Assembly (NCBI RefSeq): GCF_021560015.1
Contig: NZ_CP073588.1
Location: 2,356,001-2,420,000, forward strand
Length of the DNA stretch: 64,000 nucleotides
Direction of reading: 5' to 3'
From: Shewanella vesiculosa
GTDB lineage: Bacteria; Pseudomonadota; Gammaproteobacteria; Enterobacterales; Shewanellaceae
The notes below the pieces were generated by a model. That model did no database searches, had not been told where the DNA came from, and was given only the letters and a program-made list of their open reading frames with translations. Below are positions 32,037-40,723 of the stretch, in pieces. Positions within the stretch are counted from its first letter, which is position 1. The number at the start of each line of letters is the position of its first letter. Made by a program: the position numbers and the translations under genes.

Positions 32037-32732
32037 GCTAACCCCAATTTAGATACATTTTGATTTTAACATTCCCCATAAAAAAATCAATGCATATTTA
32101 ACTCTGTTCAAGACTGATGGCGGTGTTTTACCCGCTGAATATTAAACCTGTTATTTAAGAATGTACAAGAGCCTATAAAATTTTAAAGTTAAAATTAAAG
32201 TTAAATACTCGCGAATGACGAGGTGAACTCAAGTACAATTCGATAGCAACGCTTCACAGTGGTAGTCATCGATGACATTAAAATCTGCCTGAAAACAAGT
32301 TATCGCTAATAAAATGCATTGACTAGGATTCATTAGTTTTGCTGGAACGGTATATGTACAGGCTCTGTACAAAGTTTTAAGTAAATGCAGCATTTTTAAC
32401 AAAAATACTCACATACAAGCTCTTAACGTATCATCATTCCGTTTCAAAAACTTGATTTTGTTACTTTATCAAAATAAATACTGTCCATTAATCTGAGCTG
32501 AAGTAAGTGCAACAGTTTCTCTTATAGAGATTTCTGGTATATCGAGCTTGAGTAAGCCAACTTAATCACATCATACCGGATTGCAGCTAACGATCATCAT
32601 CATTAGCTAGCTCATTATTGAAGAATATTACAGTGACTGGAACAAATTTTTATTATTACTTTATTCACGTAAGTTAACTTAAACACGAAGCAATCTTTTA
32701 GCAGTGAAGGACTACTGATTACACATTAAAAT

Positions 32733-32831
32733 TCATGTTATTAATAAACGCTCCAATATAATACATGTTGTTATTAGACCATATGTATTGTAGAAGCCCT
32801 TAAAATCAATACTCATAGCATATATGCACAT
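32733..32831 (-). CDS. Possible 32-residue peptide with strong RBS
   Basis: It starts at the ATG at 32831. GGAGGAG six bases upstream is one of the best Shine-Dalgarno matches in the window, and the stop of the preceding mini-frame overlaps it. The peptide (MCIYAMSIDFKGFYN to ERLLIT) is unrecognised. It may be a relic. Confidence 0.3.
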   Translation of the reverse strand: MCIYAMSIDFKGFYNTYGLITTCIILERLLIT

Positions 32832-32843
32832 AAATAACTCCTC

Positions 32844-32927
32844 CTAAGCCGTGTTATTTCCAGCTGCAATAGCTGTTGAGCTAAAAGCCAGTAAAAAGAA
32901 AGGTAGACCAATTTTAAGAAGGTTCAT
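32844..32927 (-). CDS. Possible 27-residue signal-peptide-like frame
   Basis: The translation MNLLKIGLPFFLLAFSSTAI plus AAGNNTA is a textbook signal peptide ending just past an AxA cleavage site. It is either the stump of a lost periplasmic protein or a leader peptide. The next mini-frame follows immediately. Confidence 0.35.
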   Translation of the reverse strand: MNLLKIGLPFFLLAFSSTAIAAGNNTA

Positions 32928-33037
32928 CGAATGCTTCAAGCTAAGGAACAGTGATTAGCTAATGTCTGATTTATCTAATTAAACCAAGCATATGAGTGAT
33001 ACTAACAGTGAAAACATTAATCAAAGCAAAAACCTAG

Positions 33038-34294
33038 TTAGCACTTAATGCTGGGTACACTGAACCATTTGGTTGTGTATTGTGGCGTTAGCAAATCACG
33101 GCGCATTGACCACTTGTGCTCTATGCCTTGAGCTGCTAGAAACATCGTATCACTGCCATAGCGTTGGTTAATGTCATCTAGCGTATTCATCAAAGCGGGA
33201 TTAGCCTTTGAAGGGTTAAATAAATCGAATTGGTTATGTTTTTCGCTAGCTAAATCGATAAGCCCTATACCGATTTTGTAATAATGTACGAACTCACGAA
33301 ATAGCTTTGGTGCGGCCTCACTCATAGCTTTGGTTAGCTCAACAGTGCAGTTGGTTGGACATGGAAAATGTACAATAGCTTTATAGCTTACAGGCCGTTC
33401 ATCATGGGGTGAATTACTGGCAAAAATCAGCAAGGTCTTGCAGTTTGAACCTTGCTTACGTGCTTTACTCGCTGCGATAGCAACATGCTTACTCAATGCT
33501 TGTAATAACGACGAATAATCTGTGATGCGCTCACCTACGCTTCTAGTCGAAAATATCTGCTTTTTATCTGCCCTCGACTCATCCCATATTTTACAGGCTT
33601 GGCCGTTAAGCTCACGAACGGTACGTTCTATTTCAATACTAAATTGCTTTCTTGCCAGTGTCGGCGGCATAGACGCAAGTTGAAACGCAGTACGGATATT
33701 CATTAATTCAAGCTTCTTACTTATTCGGCGGCCTATCCCCCATACATCCCCTACAGCAAGCTGCTTTAAAATAGCTATACGCTCTTGCTCATTACTAATG
33801 AAACAAACTCCTTTGTAGCCCTCAATCTTCTTAGCTGCATGGTTGGCTATTTTAGAAAGAGTAAGCGTTTCACCAATACCCACACAGACTGCTAGCCGCG
33901 CTTCTTTCCACACAGCACGGCGGATTAACTGGCCTTGCGTAAGGAGGCATTTGATAGCGGGATAGCAGTTTTTAAAAGAGAGGAAGCTTTCATCAATAGA
34001 GTAGACATGTTGCTCAGGGGCAAAGCGGCCAATGATATCCATCATTTTGCTAGATAAGTCAGCATAAAGTTCATAGTTTGAGGAACAGACAATAACACCA
34101 CGTTTGGCGCATAAGGCTTTAACTTGAAAGTAAGGTAGAAACTTCCCAATTCCAGCCTCTTTAGCTTGACGATTAGCAGCAACAATCATCCCATCGTTGT
34201 TACTCAACACAATAACAGGCTTACCACGCCAATCAGGGCGAAAGACTTGTTCTGCACTGCAATAGAAGCTATTCGCGTCAACTAGAGCAAACAT
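33038..34294 (-). CDS. umuC: DNA polymerase V catalytic subunit (UmuC)
   Basis: This 418-residue Y-family translesion polymerase carries the catalytic motifs MFALVDANSFYCSAEQVF and VYSIDESFL. A helix-hairpin-helix region (LAVGDVWGIGRRISKKLE) and the UmuC-type C-terminus (GSDTMFLAAQGIEHKWSMRR) are present. It follows the umuD stump directly, so polymerase V activity would depend on UmuD supplied from elsewhere. With umuD truncated by an IS3 element, the native LexA-controlled promoter is gone. Confidence 0.93.
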   Translation of the reverse strand: MFALVDANSFYCSAEQVFRPDWRGKPVIVLSNNDGMIVAANRQAKEAGIGKFLPYFQVKALCAKRGVIVCSSNYELYADLSSKMMDIIGRFAPEQHVYSIDESFLSFKNCYPAIKCLLTQGQLIRRAVWKEARLAVCVGIGETLTLSKIANHAAKKIEGYKGVCFISNEQERIAILKQLAVGDVWGIGRRISKKLELMNIRTAFQLASMPPTLARKQFSIEIERTVRELNGQACKIWDESRADKKQIFSTRSVGERITDYSSLLQALSKHVAIAASKARKQGSNCKTLLIFASNSPHDERPVSYKAIVHFPCPTNCTVELTKAMSEAAPKLFREFVHYYKIGIGLIDLASEKHNQFDLFNPSKANPALMNTLDDINQRYGSDTMFLAAQGIEHKWSMRRDLLTPQYTTKWFSVPSIKC

Positions 34295-34510
34295 CTAATT
34301 ACCCCACAACAAAGGGCTTTGACGGTGGCAACGAATAGAACGTGTGACTACGCCTTCAATACTAAAATAATCGTATTCATGAATTGTGACAGGTTGGTAT
34401 TGTTGATTAGAGGAATGGAGAACACGCAGCTTGGTATCTAGAATCTTGCAGACAAACTCGCCATTAAAATTGGCAACTATTACATCGCCGTTTCGACCGT
34501 CTGGTAATCT
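34295..34510 (-). pseudogene. umuD: UmuD C-terminal remnant
   Basis: About 70 residues remain: GDVIVANFNGEFVCKIL contains the catalytic lysine of the LexA/UmuD-type peptidase. The N-terminal half with the cleavage site and nucleophilic serine is missing, replaced by an IS3-family element. No N-terminal umuD sequence was seen beyond the far end of the element, and no target duplication was found. The insertion was therefore accompanied by a deletion. Confidence 0.85.
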
Positions 34511-34542
34511 CCCCATTTTTAGCTGAGGTCAAAAGTAGAGAC

Positions 34543-35350
34543 TTAGGCCACTAGTGCCAGTTTTTGCTTTGGTGGGACACCACCAATTGCTGTATTGGGT
34601 CTTTCATTGTTATAAAACCATAGCCATTGTGTCGCATGTTCCTGTACCTCGGCAATACTATTCCAAAGATATTGGCTCAGCCATTCGTATCGCACAGTCC
34701 GATTATAGCGTTCTACATAGGCATTCTGCTGTGGATTGCCAGGCTGAATAAATTTCAGTTCTACATTGTGTTTTTCAGCCCAGGCAGCCAGTACCGCACT
34801 TATATACTCTGGACCATTATCACTGCGTATCTGTTTTGGTTTTCCACGCCATTCGATGATTTGATCCAATGTTCTCACCACACGCTCCGCAGGTAAGGAG
34901 AAGTCGACTTCTATCGCCAAGCCTTCACGGTTGTAATCATCAATCACGTTCAATAACCTAATGCTGCGACCATCTTCCAGTTGGTCGTGCATAAAGTCCA
35001 TGGACCAACATTCATTGATTGCCTCTGGCACCGCCAATGTGTCCGGTTTATCACGCTTCAAGCGTTTCCTCGGCTTAATTCGTAGATTTAGCTCCAATTC
35101 TCGGTAAATCCTATACACCCGCTTATGGTTCCATCGGTAGCGTTTCACGTTACGTAAAAAGTAATAACATAGCCCAAACCCCCAACTCCGATGGGTTGAT
35201 GTCAGTTGCTGTAACCAGTCGGCTATTGCAGCGTTTTCATCACTGAGTTTTGCCTGATAGCGATAACAGCTCTCACTGAGTCCAAACAAGGCACACGCAA
35301 ATGCGATCGAAATGGCTCACCGCCTTTTGCGCCAGCTCCCGCCGCCGCGA
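34543..35350 (-). pseudogene. IS3-family transposase OrfB, 5' frameshift
   Basis: This is the integrase-like DDE domain: [14 protein letters not shown] (first D), IRSDNGPEY (second D) and [19 protein letters not shown] (E). The open part runs from 35289. Upstream, the expected orfB leader ([20 protein letters not shown]) lies in a different frame until about 35305, so a small indel separates it from [11 protein letters not shown]. The normal OrfAB fusion produced by -1 slippage at the A-rich orfA end could not be completed. Confidence 0.82.
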
Positions 35351-35355
35351 CGGCT

Positions 35356-35622
35356 TTACCACTTTTTTTCGATGGCCTCTTTGAGTATTTCAGCTTTGAG
35401 TCGCTCTTCGGCATACATTTTTTTGAGTCGTGAATTCTCAGCCTCTAACTCCTTCAATCGCGCCATCATAGAAGCGTCCATGCCACCGAATTTGGCGCGC
35501 CATTTGTAGAAGGTCGCAGAGCTCATGCCATGCTCACGGCAAAGCCCCGGAACTGGGGTGCCAGCTTCGGCTTGTTTAAGGATTGCTAGGATTTGGCTGT
35601 CGCTAAATTTTGATGTTTTCAT
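35356..35622 (-). CDS. IS3-family transposase OrfA
   Basis: This 88-residue HTH plus leucine-zipper protein shows SDSQILAILKQAEAGTPVPG, FYKWRAKFGGMD and a heptad helix LKELEAENSRLKKMYAEE. It ends IEKKW over an A-rich stretch (AAAAAAAG) that is the usual -1 frameshift signal into orfB. It is intact by itself. Confidence 0.9.
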   Translation of the reverse strand: MKTSKFSDSQILAILKQAEAGTPVPGLCREHGMSSATFYKWRAKFGGMDASMMARLKELEAENSRLKKMYAEERLKAEILKEAIEKKW

Positions 35623-35714
35623 GCAGAATCTCCCTGCGTATATATTACGAGAAAATTCTACTTTTGAAATCTACTATTTTTAGGGGGGATTAGCCCAAAC
35701 TTGTAACGTTTTAT

Positions 35715-35762
35715 TTGATTATGTAACCAAATCAAGCTACCTTGATATCGTTACGTAATCAA
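35715..35762. promoter_or_regulatory. Inverted-repeat operator upstream of 35775
   Basis: TTGATTATGTAAC (35715-35727) and GTTACGTAATCAA (35750-35762) form an inverted pair, 12 bp before the next ATG. A third half-site, GTTACAGAATCAA, follows that gene at 36046-36058, and CTTGATATCGTTAC is also shared between 35741 and 36037. This suggests an autoregulated gene. Confidence 0.5.
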
Positions 35763-35774
35763 GAGGTTCTAAGT

Positions 35775-36041
35775 ATGGCAGATAAAAGTGATGCTCATAA
35801 AGGGGCGCATGGTGGTGTACGTAAAGGTGCTGGCCGCAAGACTAGATATGAAAAAACGATAGTGATGAGAGTTCCTGAACAATATAAAAATGCGATCAAA
35901 GCATTAATTCAACACATAGATGAATGCGAAAAAGTTGATCATCACTACTCACCTGTAGTTTCTAAACCTATATTTACAAGGTCGTTGCAGGGCAAGCCGC
36001 AACAAGTTACTTTTACGGTGAGTTCAGTAAAAGCAACTTGA
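35775..36041 (+). CDS. Small basic putative DNA-binding protein
   Basis: This 88-residue protein begins MADKSDAHKGAHGGVRKGAG and is strongly basic at its N-terminus. It has a predicted short strand and helices after IVMRVPEQYKNAIKALIQHI, a pattern seen in ribbon-helix-helix-like plasmid and phage proteins. The ATG at 35775 has AAGAGG upstream and is preferred over the upstream frame start at 35742, which would sit inside the operator. The C-terminal half looks unstructured. It may bind the GTTACnnAATCAA sites around it. Confidence 0.6.
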   Translation: MADKSDAHKGAHGGVRKGAGRKTRYEKTIVMRVPEQYKNAIKALIQHIDECEKVDHHYSPVVSKPIFTRSLQGKPQQVTFTVSSVKAT

Positions 36042-36092
36042 TATCGTTACAGAATCAAATGTATTTATCAAAAAAATTGTTTAGGACAATCT

Positions 36093-36515
36093 ATGTATCA
36101 GAAAGCTTTCTATATACTTGGTGGCAAAGACTTTGATTTTAAGGATGATTCATTACTTAACATTATTCAGTTTCTCAAAATAGGTTTACCTGAAGCAATG
36201 CTGGATGAAGCAGCAAGATTAATGGGATTGAATAAAAAGCATGTAATCTTGCTGATAGGAAAAGCTTCAGGTAGCACAAGTTTAAAATTTGTTTGTCGAC
36301 TATCCCCGAATCAGAGCGAACGTATGTTAATGATTATTGAAGTTTTAGCTCAAGCCGAGCAATATCACGGTAATAATGCAGCCGCTTTGAAATGGTTAAA
36401 CACTCCAAACCTCCAATTATACAATGAAACCCCGCTGAATTATCTTGATACAGTAATGGGTATTAAACTTGTTTCAGAAGAACTAAATAAACTCTCTCAT
36501 GGAATGACAACATGA
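36093..36515 (+). CDS. Xre/MbcA/ParS-type antitoxin, apparently orphan
   Basis: In this 140-residue protein residues 1-60 form the Xre-like N-domain (LLNIIQFLKIGLPEAMLDEA). The C-terminal region fits the MbcA/ParS toxin-binding (DUF2384) domain: IIEVLAQAEQYHGNNAAALK, then WLNTPNLQLYNETPLNYL. Partners are normally RES-domain toxins encoded immediately downstream. None is seen between here and 36934, so the antitoxin is an orphan or the toxin has been lost. Confidence 0.75.
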   Translation: MYQKAFYILGGKDFDFKDDSLLNIIQFLKIGLPEAMLDEAARLMGLNKKHVILLIGKASGSTSLKFVCRLSPNQSERMLMIIEVLAQAEQYHGNNAAALKWLNTPNLQLYNETPLNYLDTVMGIKLVSEELNKLSHGMTT

Positions 36516-36609
36516 AAAAAATTAGTTAGGATGCAAACAATCTCTATTGGAACTTTAGATAAATTCATCAAGAAATTAGTTATGGACAGTTAGTTTTCAT
36601 TAAAGACTA

Positions 36610-36780
36610 TTACAAGTCATCAATCCCAATTTCGATTTCTTCTTGATCACGTCGCCGATGAACTATTTCAGCTATTTCACAATCTTCATCTATAGCAAAT
36701 AGCAAAGATTCATCATCATTTAAAGAACCGTCTATTTTAATATCCTTTAAAATACCTTTTGCTGAGCCATGTTTTTTCAC
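36610..36780 (-). CDS. Small acidic hypothetical protein, GTG start
   Basis: The translation is 56 residues from a GTG at 36780 with GAGGAG about 8 bases upstream. It begins VKKHGSAKGILKDIKIDG and ends QEEIEIGIDDL. It is acidic with a basic N-terminus, a profile resembling short antitoxins. It is the only coding signal between 36516 and 36934. Confidence 0.5.
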   Translation of the reverse strand: MKKHGSAKGILKDIKIDGSLNDDESLLFAIDEDCEIAEIVHRRRDQEEIEIGIDDL

Positions 36781-36934
36781 AAAGGAACTCCTCTTACAAA
36801 ATTTGTATTATAGGTATAAATGGGCCATTTACTAAACCGTTTTTGGACAGAAGCTTGTTAGTGCCCAAGCTCTAACACTCACTATTCGCATTATGATAAG
36901 TATGGTGAATTTAGGTTAACGCCATAGTCTCTTG

Positions 36935-37366
36935 TTATAAAGCTCGTACGGGAAAGCCTTCTAAAATCTCATCTAGATCTTCGATAATAGATTGGAGATA
37001 GGTTTGATCAAATCCTGTAGAGAACTTAAGTTCATTTCCAACACCAACACTGTCCATGCAATTACCCTCTAATTCAATTCCACCTCTTCCATTCCCGATT
37101 AGCTTGATTTCAAGCTGCCCCTCAAGACTGTCGAATGTAGCTGTACCTTTTAGGCAAACATAGAGCTTTTGTATTTCTTTAGAGAACTTAACGAAATCAT
37201 AGGTTTGAAAACTGGCAGAAAATTTACCACTGAAGCTTCCAAATGAAACACTAACAGAGCAAATAAGCCAGTTATCATCAAAAGACTCACTGCTTGGAGA
37301 ATGTTGGTACTGTTCTACAGTGATCTCAACTTGCTCATTTGGAGAACAACCGATGGATAAACTCAT
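36935..37366 (-). CDS. WapI-like immunity protein family, orphan
   Basis: This 143-residue beta-rich soluble protein has a recognisable C-terminal block GRGGIELEGNCMDSVGVGNE followed by FDQTYLQSIIEDLDEIL, which I associate with WapI/Imm-type contact-inhibition immunity proteins. AAGGAA precedes the ATG. No toxin gene is nearby, so it would be an orphan or cassette-like gene. The family call comes from memory of the motif and is moderate. Confidence 0.6.
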   Translation of the reverse strand: MSLSIGCSPNEQVEITVEQYQHSPSSESFDDNWLICSVSVSFGSFSGKFSASFQTYDFVKFSKEIQKLYVCLKGTATFDSLEGQLEIKLIGNGRGGIELEGNCMDSVGVGNELKFSTGFDQTYLQSIIEDLDEILEGFPVRAL

Positions 37367-37620
37367 ACGTTCCTTGTGCTTTATAACGTTTTAGTATTTA
37401 TACGTTGCGCTATTTGCAAGGCATAAATCGCTTGTTGGACTTGGCCTATGCCACATCCATATTAATCGGTATGTTTTATGCTATAGGAATTTGCTTTTTT
37501 ACGGTACTTGTTTTTTGTACAGCTTTGTATCTAATCACCTTTTCTGATTACATCTTTTAAGAAAGGTTTTCGATATTTTAGCTTTTATATTGCCCGTTTA
37601 TGAGTTTTCCCAGATATACC

Positions 37621-38035
37621 TTACTGACACGTAATGGGGCGTCTATAGTACGAGTAGCTAATCGACTGTTGTTTCAATCTAGGGCTAGAAAAAATAAAAT
37701 CGCTTGCGCTTAACGAAGCAAGTAAGATCCATTTCATCAAACTTTGTTGGGTTCTGGCTATAATTTCAAATTGAACTTCAATATCAGTCTTCTTCTGGAT
37801 ATGCTTAACTCGATTAAATATCCTGTCTTGGGAAGAAACATCGCATACTTTCAAAGATAGTAAGTGTAGTGGTCAAGCTTAATTGGCCCTAAGTTTGCTA
37901 TCAATAGCCAGATTGAATAGTGCTAACTGCATCAAGTTCTCCTCAATCTCTAGTCTCGTGCGAATACGCCAAATTTCTTCAAGCCTGAAAGGCTTTTTGA
38001 CACCACTTCGTTGTCCACGGTTTAGTATGACCATG
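37621..38035 (-). pseudogene. Second, broken copy of the small tyrosine recombinase
   Basis: It is homologous to 17874-18470 from the start (SGVKKPFRLEEIWRIRTRLE in both) and shares the upstream leader with GACCTCCT. A stop and frame change near 37880 interrupt it (AIDSKLRAN, then LKVCDVSSQDR in another frame). It ends at YSYYRRPITCQ, before the HxxR and tyrosine motifs. It is therefore catalytically dead. Confidence 0.85.
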
Positions 38036-38095
38036 ATGACCTCCTTTTTGGTTGACTGGTCATAATGGTCATAGTTAGTAGGATTGGGATACAAA

Positions 38096-38131
38096 TAAAT
38101 TACACGTCTAGGCTCATTTCTGAACAAAAAA
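38096..38131 (+). repeat. Direct repeat at the merA side of the mer operon
   Basis: It contains CGTCTAGGCTCATTTCTG-AACAAAAAA and matches 41801-41836 in the same orientation with about four differences. The two copies bracket the whole mer operon. This one lies in the upstream region of the broken tyrosine recombinase. Confidence 0.75.
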
Positions 38132-38228
38132 GCTAAGTCTCGGTGGCATTTAGTACCACCGACCTTCGACTGTTCTTGTTTGATTTCAAATTCATATCAT
38201 ATAGAACACCACATCAATCAGTGATTCT

Positions 38229-39887
38229 TTACCCGGCGCAGCAGGAGAGTGCTTTAACATCCTTGTTAAAGGTCTGCGCGCAGAGTTTTAGTCCTTCCAC
38301 CATGGTCAGGTAGGGGAAGAGTTGATCCGCTAGCTCAGTGACTGTCATGCGATTGCGAATGGCCAATGCTGCACTCTGAATTATTTCACCGCCTTCATGC
38401 GCCAATATTTGCGCTCCGATAATTCGACCGGTTTTCTTTTCTGCCACTAATTTAATGAAGCCGTCGGTCTCGAAGTTGGCCAGGGCTCGTGGCACATTTT
38501 CCATGCCCAAGACTCGACTGTCCGTCTCAATATCTTGCGCCTTGGCCTGTACTTCGGTTAAACCCACAGTGGCGACTTGCGGATCGGTAAAAATCACCGC
38601 GGGCATAGTGGTGAGATCCAGTTTGGCGTCGCCACCTATCATATTCACAGCAGCACGACTGCCAGCTGCGGCAGCAACATAGACAAATTGCGGCATATTG
38701 GAACAGTCTCCGGCGGCATAAATGCCGGAAATATTGGTCTCCATTCGTTCATTGACGATAACCTCACCGCCCTGGTTGGTTTTAACACCGATTGCGGCAA
38801 GATTAAGTTGGCTGGTATTGGCATTACGCCCGGTACTGATCAACAGTTGATCACCAATTAACGTTCCCGCATTGGTTTCCAGCGTAAATTGTTCTCCTTG
38901 ATATGAAACGCTTGCCGCCTGAGTGTGATTCAACACGTTAATGCCTTCTTTTTCAAAACATTCGCTAAGTTTCTCACCTAGCAAGGGGTCTTCTGCATAC
39001 AGTAATGAATGCCGCGCCAATACCGTCACCTCGCTACCTAAGCGGCGATAAGCTTGTGCTATCTCCAACGCGACCACAGAGGAGCCAATCACGATCAGAT
39101 GTTGTGGCAGCGCTTTGGCAAATAATGCTTCTGTGGATGTCCAGTAAGGGGTGCCGGCAAGACCATCAATCGGCGGGATCGTCGGCGTCGAACCGGTGGC
39201 AATTAATATTTTATCGGCATGCAGCACTAGCTCTGAACCATCGACTTTACGGATGATTAAGGTATTGGCATCGTTAAATCGTGCAAACCCTTTAATTAAA
39301 CTCAGTGCGGGATTATTGTCTAGAATATTCTGGTATTTGGCTGCCCGCAATTCTTCCACCCGCGCGGTCTGCTGCTCGGATAAGCGCGCTCGACTCAGTT
39401 CTGGGGCATGATTTTCCAGTCCTGCAAACGGGTTGCTTCGCTGTTGCTGAGCCAATTGCGCCGCTCGAATTAAAATTTTGGACGGCACACAGCCAACATT
39501 GACACAACAGCCGCCGATCACCTCGCTTGCTTCAATAATGGTAACCTGTGCGCCACGCTCCGCTGCCTTGATGGCGCAGGCAAAAGCGCCAGAACCGCTG
39601 CCTATGATGGCGACCCGTTGCTGAGGGCTAATGTCTTCTTGCTGGTCAGTGTCGCCACACCTTGTCGTGTCTTTAAGCTCTGTTGCAACGTAGCCTAAGG
39701 CATTAATCGCTAGGATCAGTTCTGCTACATTGACACCATCTCTTGTGGTGATCACAGCTAGGGCTTTTGCATAAGACACCTCAGTTTTAATGACGCCTTC
39801 AACGGCATCGAGCGCCTCTTTAATGTGTTCGACGGAGCTTGGGCAGCTCATCCCTTGTATGGATAAGCGTATGGATAATAAAATCAT
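38229..39887 (-). CDS. merA: Mercuric reductase (MerA)
   Basis: This 552-residue flavoprotein reduces Hg(II) to volatile Hg(0) with NADPH in the cytoplasm. An N-terminal HMA domain is present, but its metal loop reads GMSCPSS instead of CxxC, so only one cysteine remains. FAD binding is GSGSGAFACAIKAAERGA. The redox pair is in GGCCVNVGCVPSK, and the C-terminal vicinal cysteines are LSCCAG, the full catalytic set. It is the last gene of merTPCA. Its base composition is more GC-rich than surrounding DNA. Confidence 0.96.
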   Translation of the reverse strand: MILLSIRLSIQGMSCPSSVEHIKEALDAVEGVIKTEVSYAKALAVITTRDGVNVAELILAINALGYVATELKDTTRCGDTDQQEDISPQQRVAIIGSGSGAFACAIKAAERGAQVTIIEASEVIGGCCVNVGCVPSKILIRAAQLAQQQRSNPFAGLENHAPELSRARLSEQQTARVEELRAAKYQNILDNNPALSLIKGFARFNDANTLIIRKVDGSELVLHADKILIATGSTPTIPPIDGLAGTPYWTSTEALFAKALPQHLIVIGSSVVALEIAQAYRRLGSEVTVLARHSLLYAEDPLLGEKLSECFEKEGINVLNHTQAASVSYQGEQFTLETNAGTLIGDQLLISTGRNANTSQLNLAAIGVKTNQGGEVIVNERMETNISGIYAAGDCSNMPQFVYVAAAAGSRAAVNMIGGDAKLDLTTMPAVIFTDPQVATVGLTEVQAKAQDIETDSRVLGMENVPRALANFETDGFIKLVAEKKTGRIIGAQILAHEGGEIIQSAALAIRNRMTVTELADQLFPYLTMVEGLKLCAQTFNKDVKALSCCAG

Positions 39888-39921
39888 TTTCTTTCCTCAA
39901 CTAAGGTAAATAATCATTGGC

Positions 39922-40341
39922 TTAAACGGCACAACTTTCATCGTCGCAGCGCTTATTAGCGGGTGAAAAAATGTCCCATACAGAAACGGCCACCATCAGC
40001 GCGAGCGCCGAATAGGTCACATAAGCACTCCAGCCATATTGAAACAAGGGGTAGAGTGATAACAAGAGTAGCGCTGGGCCGAACATACCCAGAGCACTGC
40101 GATGCCACTGCCTATGGCTGAACCAGCCCAGTCCGTTAAGCACTAAGGCAATCCAAGCGAATAGGGGCAATAAGGTGTTGACGAACAGGCCTTCCCATTG
40201 GCTGAGAAAGCCTAATCCAATCGCTGCGCCCAAACTGGCAATCGCCGGGAAACACATGGCGCAGCCCATAGCAGAGATAACAGCACCCAAGGAGCCCGCT
40301 TTATCACCGATGCGTGTCAGCATATTGAATAAATTGGTCAT
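39922..40341 (-). CDS. merC: Mercury transporter MerC
   Basis: This inner-membrane Hg(II) uptake protein (139 residues) has four membrane segments. The first pair carries SAMGCAMCFPAIASLGAAIG with the metal-binding cysteines, and the C-terminus ends CDDESCAV. The ATG at 40341 with AGGAAGAAGG upstream is the better start. An upstream frame start at 40395 overlaps merP. The stop is 34 bp before merA. Confidence 0.92.
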   Translation of the reverse strand: MTNLFNMLTRIGDKAGSLGAVISAMGCAMCFPAIASLGAAIGLGFLSQWEGLFVNTLLPLFAWIALVLNGLGWFSHRQWHRSALGMFGPALLLLSLYPLFQYGWSAYVTYSALALMVAVSVWDIFSPANKRCDDESCAV

Positions 40342-40351
40342 AGCCTTCTTC

Positions 40352-40625
40352 CTATTGTTTGATAGTTGACGGGTAACCTGCGTTGGTGGTCGCATCGATT
40401 AACGCTTTGACCGTGGTTTTCTCATCATCAAAGGTCACAATTGCCACCTTGGTCTCAAAGGTGACATCGGCCTCGCTGACGCCTGCAACATTTTGCAGCG
40501 ATTTTTTCACCGTAAAAGGACAGGTAACGCAGTTCATGGTCGGCACGTCTAAGGTCACAGTTTGTGGTTTGGCAGCAGCAGTCAAACTGGTGAGTGCCAT
40601 AAGGGTTAATAACGTGACTTTTCAT
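40352..40625 (-). pseudogene. merP: Periplasmic mercury-binding protein MerP, 5' frameshift
   Basis: The mature protein is intact: TVTLDVPTMNCVTCPFTVKK has the CxxC mercury site. The native ATG at 40625 has GGAG at good spacing, but it is followed by four As (40622-40619) that put the signal peptide out of frame. Three or six As would give MK(K)VTLLTLMALTSLTAAAKP and about 91 residues, the usual MerP length. Internal initiation at MALTSLTA would leave a poor signal. It is either a sequencing error or a real lesion. Confidence 0.85.
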
Positions 40626-40723
40626 TGTATTCTCCAAGTGTTAGTTAAAAGTGTAAGTGCTATGAATCGCTGTGTTCTGTCATTAATCTTCAATTGGTTA
40701 ACGCCAAATCCTTGGTGCTGCAC

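Larger units (their letters stand above)
32037..33037. other. One-kilobase gap between efflux operon and umuC
   Basis: No substantial gene was found. It holds the upstream region of the efflux operon and a perfect 7-bp palindrome TGTACAG-GCT-CTGTACA (32355-32371). It also holds two minute minus-strand frames, listed separately, near 32733-32927. The composition is AT-rich and looks like decayed DNA. Confidence 0.5.
34510..35690. mobile_element. IS3-family insertion sequence
   Basis: The orfA/orfB pair on the minus strand lies between imperfect inverted ends. Near the left end CCCCATTTTTAGC...TCAAAAGTAGA mirrors the right end, whose complement reads CCCCCCTAAAAATAG...TCAAAAGTAGA. Exact termini are uncertain by a few bases. 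No clear 3-4 bp target duplication is visible, in line with an associated deletion of umuD. Confidence 0.82.

Noticed and set aside
36840..37460. Integron attC sites around the immunity-like gene
   Set aside because: GTTAG, CTAAC and GTCCAAC strings occur, but I could not pair a convincing R/L box set, and no integron integrase is in the window.
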